64,000 bases of DNA from Adiantum capillus-veneris (GCA_014529385.2 CM043952.1:61458119-61522118); one strand, 5' to 3'; counted from the stretch's first letter, positions 20,601-31,635 are shown. Notes: generated by a model from the sequence alone, not told the origin. Numbers and translations: made by a program.

Positions 20601-21913
20601 GCATAGATTATGAAGAGAATTTTGCTCCCACTTGTCGTATGACTACTGTGCGTTTTCTACGTGCATTGGCAGCTCATTTTGGTTGGGATGTACATCAATC
20701 AGACATTGTTACAGCTTTCTTGAATGGTGACATATTTGAGGAAGTTTATGTAACGCAGCCTCGCGGTTTTTTCATAAAAGGACAAGAGGACAAAGTGTGC
20801 AAATGTAACAAGGCTTTGTATGGGTTGAAGCAATCTCCTCGTGCTTGGTATGAGAAAGCTGACACTCATTTGGTCAAACAAGGCTTTCGTAATAGTCCAA
20901 CAGAAAGCACATTGTATGTAAAGTGTGAGGGTGATGTACTTCTCATTGTGGTTCTTTATGTTGATGATTTGTTGATCACTGGACCAAATGAGAGACATAT
21001 TGCTGAATTTAAGGCTGATTTGAATGCTACTTTCAAGATGAAAGATTTGGGACTGTTGCATCATTATTTGGGTATACAGTTTAAGCAGTGTGATGGTGGT
21101 ATTGCTTTGTGTCAGAAAAGTTACATAAAGACATTGCTATGTAAGTTTGGACTTGAGGATTGCAAACCTATTGCCACTCCCATGGAAACAGGTTTGAAGT
21201 TGAGTCTACATGATGCTGGTGATCCTGCTGATGTCACTCTTTACCAAACCGTTGTTGGCTGCCTCATTTATGTATGCAACACGAGGCCAGATATTCAGTT
21301 TGCAGTCTCACAAGTCAGCAGATTTATGCATAGCCCAGGGTCTAAGCATTGGCAGGCTGTCAAGAGGATTTTCCACTACCTTCATGGCACTTTACATCTT
21401 GGCTTGTTTTATCCCAAGGGGGGATCATTGCCGCCAGACCTACATGCTTTTTTGGACTCAGATTGGGCTGGTTGTTTTGACACGTGAGTGTCCACAAGTG
21501 GTTTTTGTTTCATGCTTGGCAGTTCATGTATATCATGGTTGAGCAAGAAGCAACCTATTGTGGCCACTTCGAGTTGTGAGGCTGAGTACAGGGCAGTCTT
21601 CACAGCTACGGTTGAGTGTGTATGGCTCAGACGCCTTATGGCTGATTTGGGTGTTGGACAGGACACTGCCAACACTATCTACACTGACAGTCAGAGTGCA
21701 TAGGCAGTTGTGAGGAACCCAGTTTTTCATGCTCGCACAAAGCACATTGAGGTGCATTACCACTATGTCAGGGAGAGGCTCTCAGCAGGAGAGATCAGCT
21801 TGGCTTATGTGCCAACACAGGACAACCTTGCAGATCTTTTAACAAAGGCATTGTCTCGTGAGAAGCTTGAAGCTTTCCGCAAAGCTTTGGGCTTACTCCC
21901 CTTTGTGGACTGA
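17671..21913 (+). pseudogene. Copia-2 gag-pol polyprotein, interrupted
   Basis: I chose ATG 17671 (MAENNNTDVFKMF) because it matches copia-X and precedes LDGDNYPMWAYMM. Domains in order: gag; zinc knuckle C-HY-C-KAND-H-LIKS-C (about 18520); protease WYFDSGATKHIT (18770); integrase zinc-binding H-x3-H ... CEGC; integrase core VHSDVCGPM, FIDDYSSHAWV, and GVAERKNR carrying the Glu; RT with KARLVAKGYAQQ and the catalytic YVDDLLIT (about 20957); RNase H with SDWAG, SCEAEY, TDSQSA and KHIEVHYH. It stops at TGA 21911. Breaks: TAG 18889 (copia-X has CAA there), a deletion/shift near 19540, shifts near 19880, 20155 and 20340, TGA 21485 (CGA in copia-X) and TAG 21701 (TTG in copia-X). Confidence 0.93.
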
Positions 21914-21978
21914 TCCTGTCCTCAGGGCATGGCACTTCCCTTTACTCATGTGTCAGCTCTCGTTCACCGCATCACTCC

Positions 21979-21986
21979 AGGGGGGA
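21979..21986 (+). promoter_or_regulatory. Copia-2 polypurine tract
   Basis: AGGGGGGA immediately before the 3' LTR; the primer for plus-strand synthesis. The same tract precedes the copia-X 3' LTR. Confidence 0.88.
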
Positions 21987-21988
21987 TT

Positions 21989-22215
21989 TGTTACCATATA
22001 CATGTGGTAGTGATGTGTGTGAACATACTAGGACCGCCAGGGCATTTTTTCCCTCTTTAGGAGGTTTTTTCCCCCGTGAATTGTATATACGCCCATCACT
22101 CTAGGGCTATCTATCTTTCCATTGCACACTAAGTAAAACACTCTCTATTGTGTGCCTTGAGCTTCCTTCATCTTCTCCAAGATGTGTGTGTTTCTCTGCA
22201 ACCCTAATTCCAACA
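21989..22215 (+). repeat. Copia-2 3' LTR
   Basis: 227 bp, followed by the CAAAC duplication. Confidence 0.95.
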
Positions 22216-23340
22216 CAAACACTATCTGCTCATGGCCAACCAACTGTATAGGTGGGGAAAAGAGAGACAACTACGGCAATGTGCTACGAAAAGAGAATAT
22301 TACGTTATCTTAGAACAAGCACACTCAAGATAGCCAAGGGGCATTCCTCTACTGATAAAACGACAAAGCTTGTGCTACACTCAGGCATATGGTGGCCAAC
22401 CCTATTTATGGATGCAGAGATCTATGTCAAACGATGTGATGAATGTCAGCACACAAAACCACCCCTACGGAGAGATGAAATGCCACTAAGGCCAATGATG
22501 GGAGTACGTGCTTTCGCCAAATGGGACATTGACTTCATTGGTCCCATCATACCTCCGGGATACAGATCTCACGTGCAAAACATCATAGTAGCAACAGACT
22601 ACATGACAAAATGGACAGAAGCAAAGGCAACCCAAAAAAACAATGCACGAACTACAGCTCAGTTCCTTTTCGAACTACAGGTCTACCCATAGAAATAGTG
22701 AGCGTGATAGGGGAACATACTTTTTAAACGACGTCATTGAAAGCCTCCTTGACGAATTCATGGTGGTCCATCGCAAATCAGCACCCTATCATCCGCAAGC
22801 TAATGGGCAAGCACAGAGTACCAACAAAATCTTATGCACTGTACTCACCAAAATAGTCAGTAACTCACGGAATGATTGGGATCAAAAGCTACAGACAACA
22901 TTATGGGCTTACACAGTAGCTTTTAAAACTTCCATTGGGATGACTCCCTTTAACCTGGTGTTCGGGATTAATGCAATCCTACCCATCAAATTTTTAATAA
23001 AAAACCTACGAGTGGCAACACAATTAGGATGGAGGGGCCATGAGCTATCGGAGAGACTAGACACCCTGGAACAATTAGATGAAACCCGACTTAGAGCGAT
23101 AGCTAGGATATATACTCAAAAAAAACAAATGAAGGCTTTCCATGATCACCACGTGATTAGCAAGGAGTTCCAAAATGGGGATTACATTTTAATGTACACC
23201 CTCAAACAACACTCCAAAAAACTCAAAAAGCGAGGTGGGGCCTTTTGTAATACATGATATATCACAAAGTGGCACCATCAAGCTTGCAACATTAGCATGT
23301 GAGGAGATTCCTAATTGGACGAGTGGCTGAAGATTAAAGA
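22216..23340 (+). pseudogene. Gypsy-C integrase (zinc finger, core, C-terminal part)
   Basis: Continues directly from the sequence left of copia-2: HYLLMANQLYRWGKE, an EQAHS segment and, in another frame, YVKRCDECQHTKPPLR (the CC of the HHCC finger). The core shows KWDIDFIGPI (first Asp), VATDYMTKWTEAKA, a region where the second Asp motif is eroded, then HPQANGQAQSTNK, where the usual Glu of 'GQVES' is Gln-containing and so probably lost. Beyond it are WAYTVAFKTSIGMTPF, a typical gypsy 'AYR..' block, and GDYILMYTLKQHSKK. Several frames are needed. Function in the intact element: insertion of cDNA into the genome. Confidence 0.82.
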
Positions 23341-23975
23341 AATATCTTCTTCCGCTGACACCAGAAGAACTCAAAACAATACATGCAACAGCTCAGTGCA
23401 GAATTCAAACACATGAAATTCGAGAACAGGCACAGCAAGAAGCCAAAATCAAAATAATAAAGCACAAAGAGCAAGCAAAATTTCAGAGAAAAGCACATCA
23501 GAATGAAGGTATCGATACTACTGCGATAGCATCCATGCAAACGATAGCTACATGGTTAGGAGGAATGGATCTACGCATTAATTTACAACTTGCTCATGGC
23601 ACCACCGAGCGAGCATTAGTGGACACTCGGGCCAGAACTAATGTTGTTAACTACTCCACTTTCAAAAAAATCACGCAGGATCCTCTAATGCCAAACACAA
23701 TGGGGTTCAAAGTAGTAAAGAAAGGCACATTGGATAGTCTGGGTCACATACATTTACCAATCACTATTGATGGAATAGTTTAGCCGCATCAATTTCATAT
23801 GGTCGATCAGCATCTTAACCAAGCAGTTATTCTGGGAGTGCCATGGATGTGCACTTATCAATCCACGCCAAACTGGCAGGACAATACCTTACAGCTCAAA
23901 CAAAGAGGACCAATATTTTGCCACGCCCTTTGTACAAACAGACCATGTATGGGAACCTCTACCATTGCCACATAC
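23341..23975 (+). pseudogene. Gypsy-C second retropepsin-like domain, downstream of integrase
   Basis: After the integrase C terminus comes a charged linker (PLTPEELKTIHATAQ; EIREQAQQEAKIKIIKH), then an aspartic-protease-like fold. It reads INLQLAHGTTERALVDTRAR with TNVVNYSTF (the DTGA motif as D-T-R-A), GHIHLPITIDG, a TAG, then HQFHMVDQHLNQAVILGVPW (the hydrophobic-hydrophobic-G motif). Spacing fits a retropepsin. Ordinary Ty3/gypsy elements carry the protease before RT, not after integrase, and gypsy-A has the same downstream domain at 51432-51866. The catalytic Asp is kept, but the Gly of D-T-G is Arg here, so this copy is unlikely to be active. Confidence 0.7.
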
Positions 23976-23989
23976 ACCAATTCAGCGAT

Positions 23990-24430
23990 ATTCCACAACC
24001 GTGGTCAAGAAAATATAGGTTAAAAAATCCATCATGCAAACCAATCCTAAGAAATTGTGGATACCAAAACGACAAAGCAATACAAGTCAGCCTACGTTGC
24101 CTCCACAGAAATCCGACCTCGCCAAATTGCCTACGGCTTTTGTCGGACAAACTAGGCCAATCCAACACTACCCTCAACAACCAAAAAATGTCAAGTGGTT
24201 ATGGAAACCAAAACAAACTTGCTAACATGATTCCTCTTCTAGGGAATCCATCAGCAAGCAATTTCAGTGGCAACCAAAACAATGCCCTCAAGCAAAACAA
24301 CCAGCAGCATCACAACTTCTGCAGGTCACCGTCAAACACAGGGCGTGTCTTCTACAATTACTATTGTTTGGACCACGCAGCTTCAATGTGACCTCACCAC
24401 CACTAGCCACTGAACATATTGTTCAACATC
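23990..24430 (+). pseudogene. Gypsy-C W-x-P-K motif tail
   Basis: Frame-shifted segments read KKLWIPKRQ, VKWLWKPKQ and FQWQPKQ between Gln/Pro/Ser-rich spacers. The same W-(I/V/A)-P-K chain follows the second protease in gypsy-A and the protease in element B. Function unknown; the basic, aromatic, spaced motifs suggest nucleic-acid or protein binding (inference). Confidence 0.6.
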
Positions 24431-25147
24431 CTCTCTTGCACAGCATTTTGTTTCCCCATGCATATCCTCCATCAACATCATAGAGCCACACTATACGGCT
24501 ATGCATAGACACATGCTTTGTTTCCGTGCACTCTAACACATGTTCATCTGGGACGAGTCACTCTAAGAAGGGGAGAAAATGCGGCAGGATTATCATTTGT
24601 ATATATCATTATAATCATAATATTTCTTTTCTTTTTCTTTCCTTTCTTTTTCTTTAAAACAAGTTTTTCAGAGTCTTATAAACCCTTAGCTGGCATAATC
24701 ATGAGCCATATCGACACCATCTAATACCAGGATAAGAATATGTATGTAGGGGAGGTTACACTAATTTTGGCTAATTTTTGGCCAACTAATAATAACTGTA
24801 AATAATTTCCTTTTACAAAAAAGCAAAAAACGACAAATAATCAACAAAAATTGATAAGTCGAGCCAGGAAAGTCGGAATTGACTTTTGAAAGCAAACATC
24901 AAAACTTCAAAGCAAGGACTTCAAACATGGCAAATATGGAAAGATTCGGCACAAGATGGTTCTTGAGCCAACTTCTAAGGATCAAAACTAAAGATTGAAT
25001 GCCATTTTTCAACCGAGCGTCAGAAGGAAGAACGGTTCAAACTGAAGGTGATATGAACACCAAGATATGATCAATGGAGGTAAGTATAAATGGGGCATTT
25101 TGGGTAGACTAGGAACATATAGTCAAATGGGGCAACATAAGCTCATT

Positions 25148-25154
<7 letters not shown>
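24431..25154. other. Junction between gypsy-C remains and block D; no gene
   Basis: Holds a possible PPT (aagaaggggagaaaa, about 24567) followed by TGCGGCAGG, which could be an LTR start of another family, and a TATAAAT near 25085 before the GA repeat. No matching second LTR was found, so the boundary remains open. Confidence 0.35.

Positions 25155-25236
<82 letters not shown>
25155..25236. repeat. (GA)n microsatellite
   Basis: About 82 bp of uninterrupted GA, 65 bp after a TATA-like box. Confidence 0.97.
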
Positions 25237-25242
<6 letters not shown>

Positions 25243-25436
25243 CCACAGAAGCATAGAGTTTTCGGATTTGTTTCTGCCTGTTGTGACCACCTTGGTAGAT
25301 CTTACTACACCAGATTTGACGGATATGATCATTAACCTTGCAAGAACATATGTGTATGCTCCATACTGCATCAACATTTCCAAAACAATAGATCAGAGCA
25401 GTACAAAGTCACAAAATCTGCAAACTACGGGGAATT

Positions 25437-26660
25437 CTTAAACTCATCCAAAACCAAAAACCTTTCACCAATAGACCCCAAATAGCTGGAAAATCATGCA
25501 AGACAAAAACAGTAGCAAAAGGTATTGGAACATGGATCGTGATCCACGATCCATGTTCCACAAACCCTAAAATCAGCAAAATTTGTACAGGAGCACCCAC
25601 AGGTGGTCAGGAACAAACTCCTATAGTTGGAATTTCAAAATGCCTCCCAACATGGATCGCAATCCATGTTTCTTTTTGACAAAATTAGGGCAGGAGTGGC
25701 TCACTAGCTGGGGAATGCAAAAATATGAGTGGTGCTGCAAAAATAATCCTAAAAAATGCTCTTAAGATCATCAAATCCTCTTGGTTGGCCACCTTCAGTC
25801 TGCAAATGGTCTTTTCATTTTTGGAGGAAAAAGGGTAGGATTCCAACAAAAACTCAGGGAAAAGACAAATGGTAGGATGCTAGCAAAACTTATGAAGAAG
25901 GGCTAAAAGCAGAGTTTTTGAGAAGTTTTCAATTTGTTGCTTAAGCTAGTCAGGAGACTTCACACTCTCCTTGAATCCTATCAACAAGGAAATGTAACTT
26001 AAGGATGTTTGCAGGATCAAAACCAAGCAAAAAACTACTTGCAAAATGGTGGAAAATGCAAGAATCAATTTGTCTCCTCAAATGGATTCAAATTCTGATG
26101 GAATTTGATAGGGAGCCAGACAAAGTTGTGCACTACAGGCCCAAATCATTGGGAATCAAGGCAATGACAGATATCAGGCAAACCATTTGCCCAAAAATGG
26201 TTTTGAGAAATAGATATAGTCAAGACGGAAAAAACATGGCCATAAACTAGTAAAATGGGGTAAACTAAGGAAAAACGTGTCTAAATCTGAAAAAATTACA
26301 CAGTGTACTAGGAAGACCTATAGGAACATGTGTGCAAGCCATGAAGTTTCAAGCCATTTGCATTCCAAATCCACTTCAAATGCCAAAATTTTCTAAGTCT
26401 GCAAAAGATTTTGAAAAATTAGCCCAAGTGTCAAACCATTGATCCAAATCCCAAAAATTTTGGACCAAGGCATCATCTAGATGAACCCTACCAGATGGTA
26501 TCTTCAGATTTCCAAAATGTTGCCCAACATGGATCGCGATCCATGCACCTCAAACCCTAAATACAAAAAAAATTGCATAATAGCATCTCCATATGTCCAG
26601 GAACAACCCCTAGTTGGAATTTCAAAATTCCTCCCAACATGGATCACGATCATGTTTCTT
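25437..26660 (+). repeat. Block D leader-like region with CG-centred palindromes
   Basis: At 25526-25560 a perfect inverted repeat has 16-bp arms (left arm TGGAACATGGATCGTG) and a 3-bp loop. Related palindromes built on CATGGATCGCGATCCATG occur at 25649-25670 (central mismatch), 26528-26545 (perfect, 18 bp) and about 26638-26654 (degenerate). The palindromes sit in longer repeats sharing 'ttggaatttcaaaat' and 'cctcccaacatggatc'. There are no long open frames. The layout parallels the leader of element B with an unrelated palindrome. Confidence 0.75.
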
Positions 26661-26811
26661 TTTGCCAGAAATCATTTGTTACACTATATCCTTGTGCCTA
26701 TAGTAATCCTAGATGCACTGGTGAAATTTGGTCAAATTTGGGGTAGTTTTGACAAAGTTATGCTCATTTTTCATTTTATGGTCAACTTTGCAACTTTTCA
26801 ACAGTTCTGAT

Positions 26812-27680
26812 CAATGGCTAAAACCTATTTTCAATGCTAAAATTGACCACATGATGCCTCAAAAGAAAGCACAAAGGGAGTGGAATGTTGCACCTTATGA
26901 GGTAATAGATATCTCCTCAAATGAGAAAGCTCATATCACAAAACAGGTACTCAAAGAAATACCGGCTAACATCTTCATCGGAAGGTTTCAAGCCACAAAT
27001 GGAGAAATTATAAAGGCCACTATCTTCCCACGGGAAATGTGGACACTGCACCAAAAGCCAGAAGTGCAAGCAGGGGGCAGATGCCTACCGTTAGACAGCT
27101 TCCTACGATTACCTCCTTGAGGAACGGGCTTATGAGCTCATAAGTTCAATTCAGTACAATGGGGAAGCCACTCTGACTGAAAAAGATGGGGCAGTAGTCA
27201 AGGTAAAGATCACAGCAAAAGTAATCAATGAAACCCTCCACTTACATCAAGGGATGCACAATCTATTGCAAAAGACAAAGGCAATAGATAATGATAAAGT
27301 TTTCCTAAAGTAAAGAGGCCACAAGCTAACATATCAGGATTTAAAATACTCGAAAATTGAATTGCCGTTGCGCCTCATATAGCAACACTTCAAAGTGTAG
27401 AAGCGACCCAGATATGCAGAACTGTTGTTGCACATGGTGGTAGTAATGGCAATGGTCTTGGCAGATAGAAGAGTGATCAACTACAATTTTGGAAATTACC
27501 TCCTTGACAACATTGTCGAAGCAAACCTAAATGGGAAGGGCCTACATGAATGCGGGACCAATGCTGATGTGGATTGCCTATCATGCACTAGGGATGATTG
27601 AAGATCTACCACCCATAGAAGTGAAAATAGATCTGATTCACACGTCTAAAAGAGCAGTAAGACATGTGGCCTAACGTTCC
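26812..27680 (+). pseudogene. Block D protein-coding remnant of unknown family
   Basis: Two overlapping frames give ITKQVLKEIPANIFIGRF and KATIFPREMWTLHQKPE. After a shift they give YDYLLEERAYELISSIQYNG, KVKITAKVINETLHLHQGMH and VINYNFGNYLLDNIVEANLN, with in-frame TAG/TAA at several points. The segment '..NYNFGNYLLDNI' is reminiscent of plant 'putative transposon protein' sequences linked to LTR elements, but I cannot assign it. Codon structure is coherent over about 250 residues, so it was once coding. Confidence 0.4.
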
Positions 27681-27905
27681 ACCAGCCCAAAACCAGAAGC
27701 TAAGCAAACAAGGCAAAGCGCAACCATAAGAGATTCTGACAATGAAAAGACAGAGTTGGATGCTCGGAGTAGCCAGGAAGCTCGGTCCCAACAGAGAGAC
27801 ATTCCTTTGAAGTACAAGTCTTCAAAGGAGGAGCACAACACCCTCTCGGATATACACGATTGAGGAAGAAAACGACACACGTGGCAGAAGCTATCCCAAT
27901 TACTC

Positions 27906-28966
27906 ATGCCAGGGGGACAATGGAAGAAGCACAGACGTGGAGGGAAAGGCTCCGCCAATAGAAGCACGAAGAAAAAAATAACCCAAGGAACAGAGGCTGA
28001 TGATGAAAAAGAGGAAGAAGAAGAAGAAAACATTCCATTGCTACGCAGGCAGACAACTTCTCTGGAAAGGATCAAGCAGCAGAAAAGACAGGAAGCTGAG
28101 GAAAAATGAGAGATTGCAAGGGCCATGCTACAACGAATCCATAACGAGCTCAAGCAAAAGATGGAGCAAAGGGAGAAAGAAGAAGCAAAGAAACCACACG
28201 TCAATGATCTCGAATCATCTTACGAATCTACTCAAAGTAAAAAAGAGGAAGATAACTCACAAGGGGAGGACCGGCAAGACACGCATGACCAGCAGGGTCG
28301 GGAGTTTGATTCTCCCAAGGACATTGGGGTACCTCTAGAGACTGCAATAAAAGGGAAAGAAAAAGTTGAAGACCTGCCAGAGCAAGGAGCGGAGAAGAGG
28401 CAGTCAAAACAAAACATAGATCTGGAAATGGAGGCAACACAACCAAAGCCTATCAAAACTTCCGCAGCTATACAAGATCCGAAACTGAAAGAAAAAACAA
28501 TTGATGAGGCTGAAACACCAGATCAAGGGCAAAAAAGCAGCAGAGGCCAAGATCGCCTCGATCACATGCTATAATAGAGGGAGGAGCGGAAATAATCTAG
28601 TCATTTGACATTGATTCTCACTTAGATTAGATCAAGCTCTAGTTTCAATGCCAAAGGGCTCTTTACAACCTGTGGGGGCTGGAATTGGACGATACTAAAA
28701 GAGACGCATCTAAAGTAGCTAAAGATGCCCTGCAGCTAAAGCAAAGAATTGAAGCATTAGAGAAATCACAGCTCCAAACCCAATCTGAGTTGCAAAGGGA
28801 ACAAGAAAATGCATCCTACTATTACAAGGAGGTGCAACAGTTTAATAAGGCAAACTCCGCACTGCAAGTTGAGCAGCAACGCCTCGAGAAGGAACTAACC
28901 AAAGAAAGAGAACAAAATGAGAAGCTGCAAGGCTCATCTGTTGTGGTTAGCAGGACTTTGACTTAG
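27906..28966 (+). pseudogene. Block D lysine/glutamate-rich coiled-coil protein remnant
   Basis: Open segments (27906-28109, 28125-28574, 28685-28966) read KRQEAEEK, NELKQKMEQREKEEAKK and ALQLKQRIEALEKSQLQTQS, then EQQRLEKELTKEREQNEKLQ, ending at TAG 28964. Heptad-like spacing predicts long coiled coils. I recognise no enzyme motif. Continuity with 26812-27680 and 28967-30311 suggests one large protein decayed by stops and shifts, possibly a gag-like or structural protein of a retroelement (inference). Confidence 0.4.
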
Positions 28967-30311
28967 CTCTTAGCCATACAAGAGACCCCCACCTCCTCAA
29001 CGGTGACTGCAAGATCAGCCTCCTTGAACCAAGAGGTTAAAGATTTAAAAGAAGCCCTGGCTCAGGAAAAGTATGATAGACAGATTGTGACAACATGACA
29101 TAGGGCCCTACAATGAGCCAAAGACAAAGAAATTCATGAATTAAGGAAGCAATTGGCTGAGGCACGAGGGGACTTGGAGACTCTGAAGTCCAATCAGGCA
29201 AAGCATCAACAAATAGCCCCAGTAGACTTTGAGCAAGAAGGAGGTTTTGCGCAGTCCACATTTGAGGCTCACCAAACAGAGGTGCCAACTACTAGCACTG
29301 GAAAAGCAACACAAGAATCTGCAGATCCAGCCATGACATCCACTTTGGATTTGGCCAAGGAATAAATTTAGCGTTGGATCTCAGAATTCAAGGATCCTTC
29401 GCACAAAGCATATCTGCAATATGAGCTGAAAGTGCTAGAATCGGCTGCCCTCCTTATGCTCACTCCACATGAGGTGGTAAAGAACCTCGGGCATAAGATG
29501 ATCGCCCTGCCCCACTGATGCAGCAAGAGGCTAGATTATGGCAGCAAAGAATGCTACCAGAACTTGAACCAAACAGCCGAGGGGATTACAGAGATGTTCA
29601 TGTCACGACAATTCAGATTCAAACCATCATTGACAATCAACCCCTCTGGTAAAAGAAATGGTTCGAGCAAAGACCAACAGACGAAACCTATTACAGGAAC
29701 GCTCCACATTATCTCAGGATCGACCCAACTTACTGTCCCATCAACAGACGGTAATCCTGGGACAGCTTTTACTCTTGGCAAAGCAAAAGGCTGACAGTGT
29801 TGAACTACCCAATTATCACAAAGCCACTCAATAACAACCCACCGTTCGAGCAATATATGGTTTAGACTCTCAAAGGGGTGATTAACATGATGAAGGAGAT
29901 CCCGGATGTGCATGCCAGATGCTCATGAAAATTGCCAAGATTCTCATAGCTTTTAATGGTATAGATGCAGTACAGCATCCCTAGCAGATTTTCGTGGAAG
30001 GCACAAGAGGGATTTGCTGGAATATGGAGACAGAAATCCCAATCAGGAACTTCATCATGGGATTGTATGCAAGAGACATGTTCCTGCCCTCTCACTACAT
30101 GCAGACCTTTGAGGAGGCGTTCATGATCGACTTCTTCGAAGTGCACTCCTCCATATTCAATCCCATGACAAAAGACCTGTCAGCACGTTATATCTCATAT
30201 CAAAGTACCCTCAACAACAACCCTTTCAAAGAGCTGGTCACCAAAGTAGAGATTGAGGCAAGAGCGCATAAGTTCAGACACCTCACTACAACGCTCAAGA
30301 GAAGACAATAG
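28967..30311 (+). pseudogene. Block D C-terminal coding remnant of unknown family
   Basis: Includes ELRKQLAEARGDLETLKSNQ (more coiled coil), KAYLQYELKVLESAALLML, then RNFIMGLYARDMFLPSHYMQ and TFEEAFMIDFFEVHSSIFNP, ending KFRHLTTTLKRRQ at TAG 30309. The last segment is open for 105 codons and looks globular. No family assigned. It is followed after 40 bp by a polypurine tract, which places it as the last ORF of a retroelement. Confidence 0.4.
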
Positions 30312-30352
30312 ACTACACTCAGAGACAGATTGCACGAGGAAGTGCAATGAAT

Positions 30353-30365
30353 AGGAAGGGGGGAA
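30353..30365 (+). promoter_or_regulatory. Block D polypurine tract
   Basis: AGGAAGGGGGGAA followed directly by TG. It is nearly the same purine tract as before the 3' LTRs of element B (48661-48670) and gypsy-A (54110-54122). Confidence 0.6.
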
Positions 30366-30967
30366 TGTTTTTTGGATCCAACAATCTGACACATGAGAGG
30401 CGGATGCACACCAACGGATGCACACCAAACCCTGTAAACGCTCGCTCAATTTTTTGAAAGAAGCCGTGTAATTCAGCTTATGATGATTTGTAATTGTAAT
30501 GTAATTTGACATACCCTCTCAGTATCTCTGAGTCTACATCCTTGTAAGTGGCCGAATGGCCGTGGGAAAGCTCCCTTAACCTTTAAGTCAAAACCCTTAG
30601 TTCTAGACTAAGGAGGTATCATTAGCAAGGAGGATTTTTTTGAACGTTCACTATGAGAGCTTCTTGCTGCTACAAATTGTAATCCTCTTTTCTCCTGGAC
30701 TGGTAATCAGAATTCATTTTTGAATAGCACATTGTGTGCCTTGTCTCTTGCTCTATAATCTAAGTATAACCATTTTCAATTCTGTTGTGGTTCGCGACGT
30801 GTTTCTTGTGAGGTAAATGCATTGATTCAAGGTTAAAATGGTTGTTTTTTGATGTTTTGACCAGCGGGATAAGTGTTTCTATGCTTAAGGGGACCTTTTT
30901 GAGTATTTTTGTTTCAGCTTTCTGCACATTTTTTGTGATGGATCGTGATTTATATACCTTCCCAGAT
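30366..30967 (+). repeat. Putative 3' LTR of block D, right end unresolved
   Basis: Begins TGTTTTTTGGATCC right after the PPT. No matching 5' LTR is seen upstream and the right end is lost where truncated gypsy-A LTR sequence begins. A 'gatggatcgtgat' near 30940 resembles the palindrome half-site of the D leader, so part of this interval may be leader. Confidence 0.4.
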
Positions 30968-31161
30968 GGTAAGAGTGATCGCCGATGAGAGGCACACTCT
31001 AACTGGAACATTCAAGGGATTAGTTGGGTAAGCATGGGCACCCAAGTGTGAATGGGGCGAGCTCATATAAAAGTCAACTAAACCTAAAATTCACTCATTC
31101 TCTCATTTGTGCAATAGAAGAGTGCTCTTGCTCCATCTCCATCTTCTTCTTCTTCATCTCC

Positions 31162-31258
<97 letters not shown>

Positions 31259-31505
31259 TGCGTGTGCCATCGAGCATTGCGATGACGGCACAGCGGTGGC
31301 GAAGCGGTTGAGCGTGGCGAAGCGGCGGCTCCTTCTTCTTCGCGGCGAGGAATCCTCCACAAAGCAAGCGTAGAGCAGTGAGTGACACACCATCGCCTTC
31401 TTTGAGCTTACTAGTTCAGGCTTGTTGTGTGCTTGGAGCCATTTGTGGCTCGCACATGGTGTATCGGCAAGTTCCTTGCATTGACACGTGCGACATACGC
31501 GCACA
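30968..31505 (+). repeat. Gypsy-A 5' LTR, 5'-truncated
   Basis: Matches the 3' LTR from 'ggtaagagtgatcgccgatg' onward; about 115 bp of the LTR start (TGTTAACCC...) is missing. TATAAAAG at 31076-31083 is the probable TATA box. Ends ...GCACA before the PBS. Confidence 0.85.
31163..31258. repeat. (GT)n(GA)n microsatellite within the gypsy-A 5' LTR
   Basis: About 72 bp GT then 24 bp GA, about 80 bp downstream of the TATA box, so it would lie at the start of the transcript. Confidence 0.97.
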
Positions 31506-31509
31506 TTTT

Positions 31510-31527
31510 TGGCACCGTTTCCGGGGA
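31510..31527 (+). promoter_or_regulatory. Gypsy-A primer-binding site
   Basis: TGGCACCGTTTCCGGGGA, four bases after the LTR. It is a variant of the TGGCGCCGTTGCCGGGGA type used by plant Ty3/gypsy elements. Confidence 0.85.
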
Positions 31528-31602
31528 ATGCCGTGCATTAAGCTCGAGTAGCACTCTGTGCTTCTCCGTGGTGCAATTTCAATTATAGGAAAGGTAGGGA
31601 AG

Positions 31603-31635
<33 letters not shown>

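Larger units (their letters stand above)
17082..22215 (+). mobile_element. Copia-2: complete Ty1/copia retrotransposon (5,134 bp)
   Basis: LTRs 17082-17308 and 21989-22215 (227 bp each) differ at seven positions by my count (about 3%). The flanks are the perfect pentamer CAAAC (17077-17081 and 22216-22220). The PBS at 17311 and PPT at 21979 are in place. The order is gag, protease, integrase, RT, RNase H, the Ty1/copia order. It is inserted in the integrase region of gypsy-C. The coding frame carries single stops and a few frameshifts, so it is not autonomous now. It is a close relative of copia-X, and the two allow position-by-position comparison of decay. Confidence 0.95.

Noticed and set aside
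31024..31504. Open frames rich in Cys-Val or His-Thr in the LTRs (also 13795-14025, 54282-54816 and 54825-55227)
   Set aside because: Artefacts of the GT/GA microsatellites inside gypsy LTRs; nearly the same frames recur in every LTR copy.
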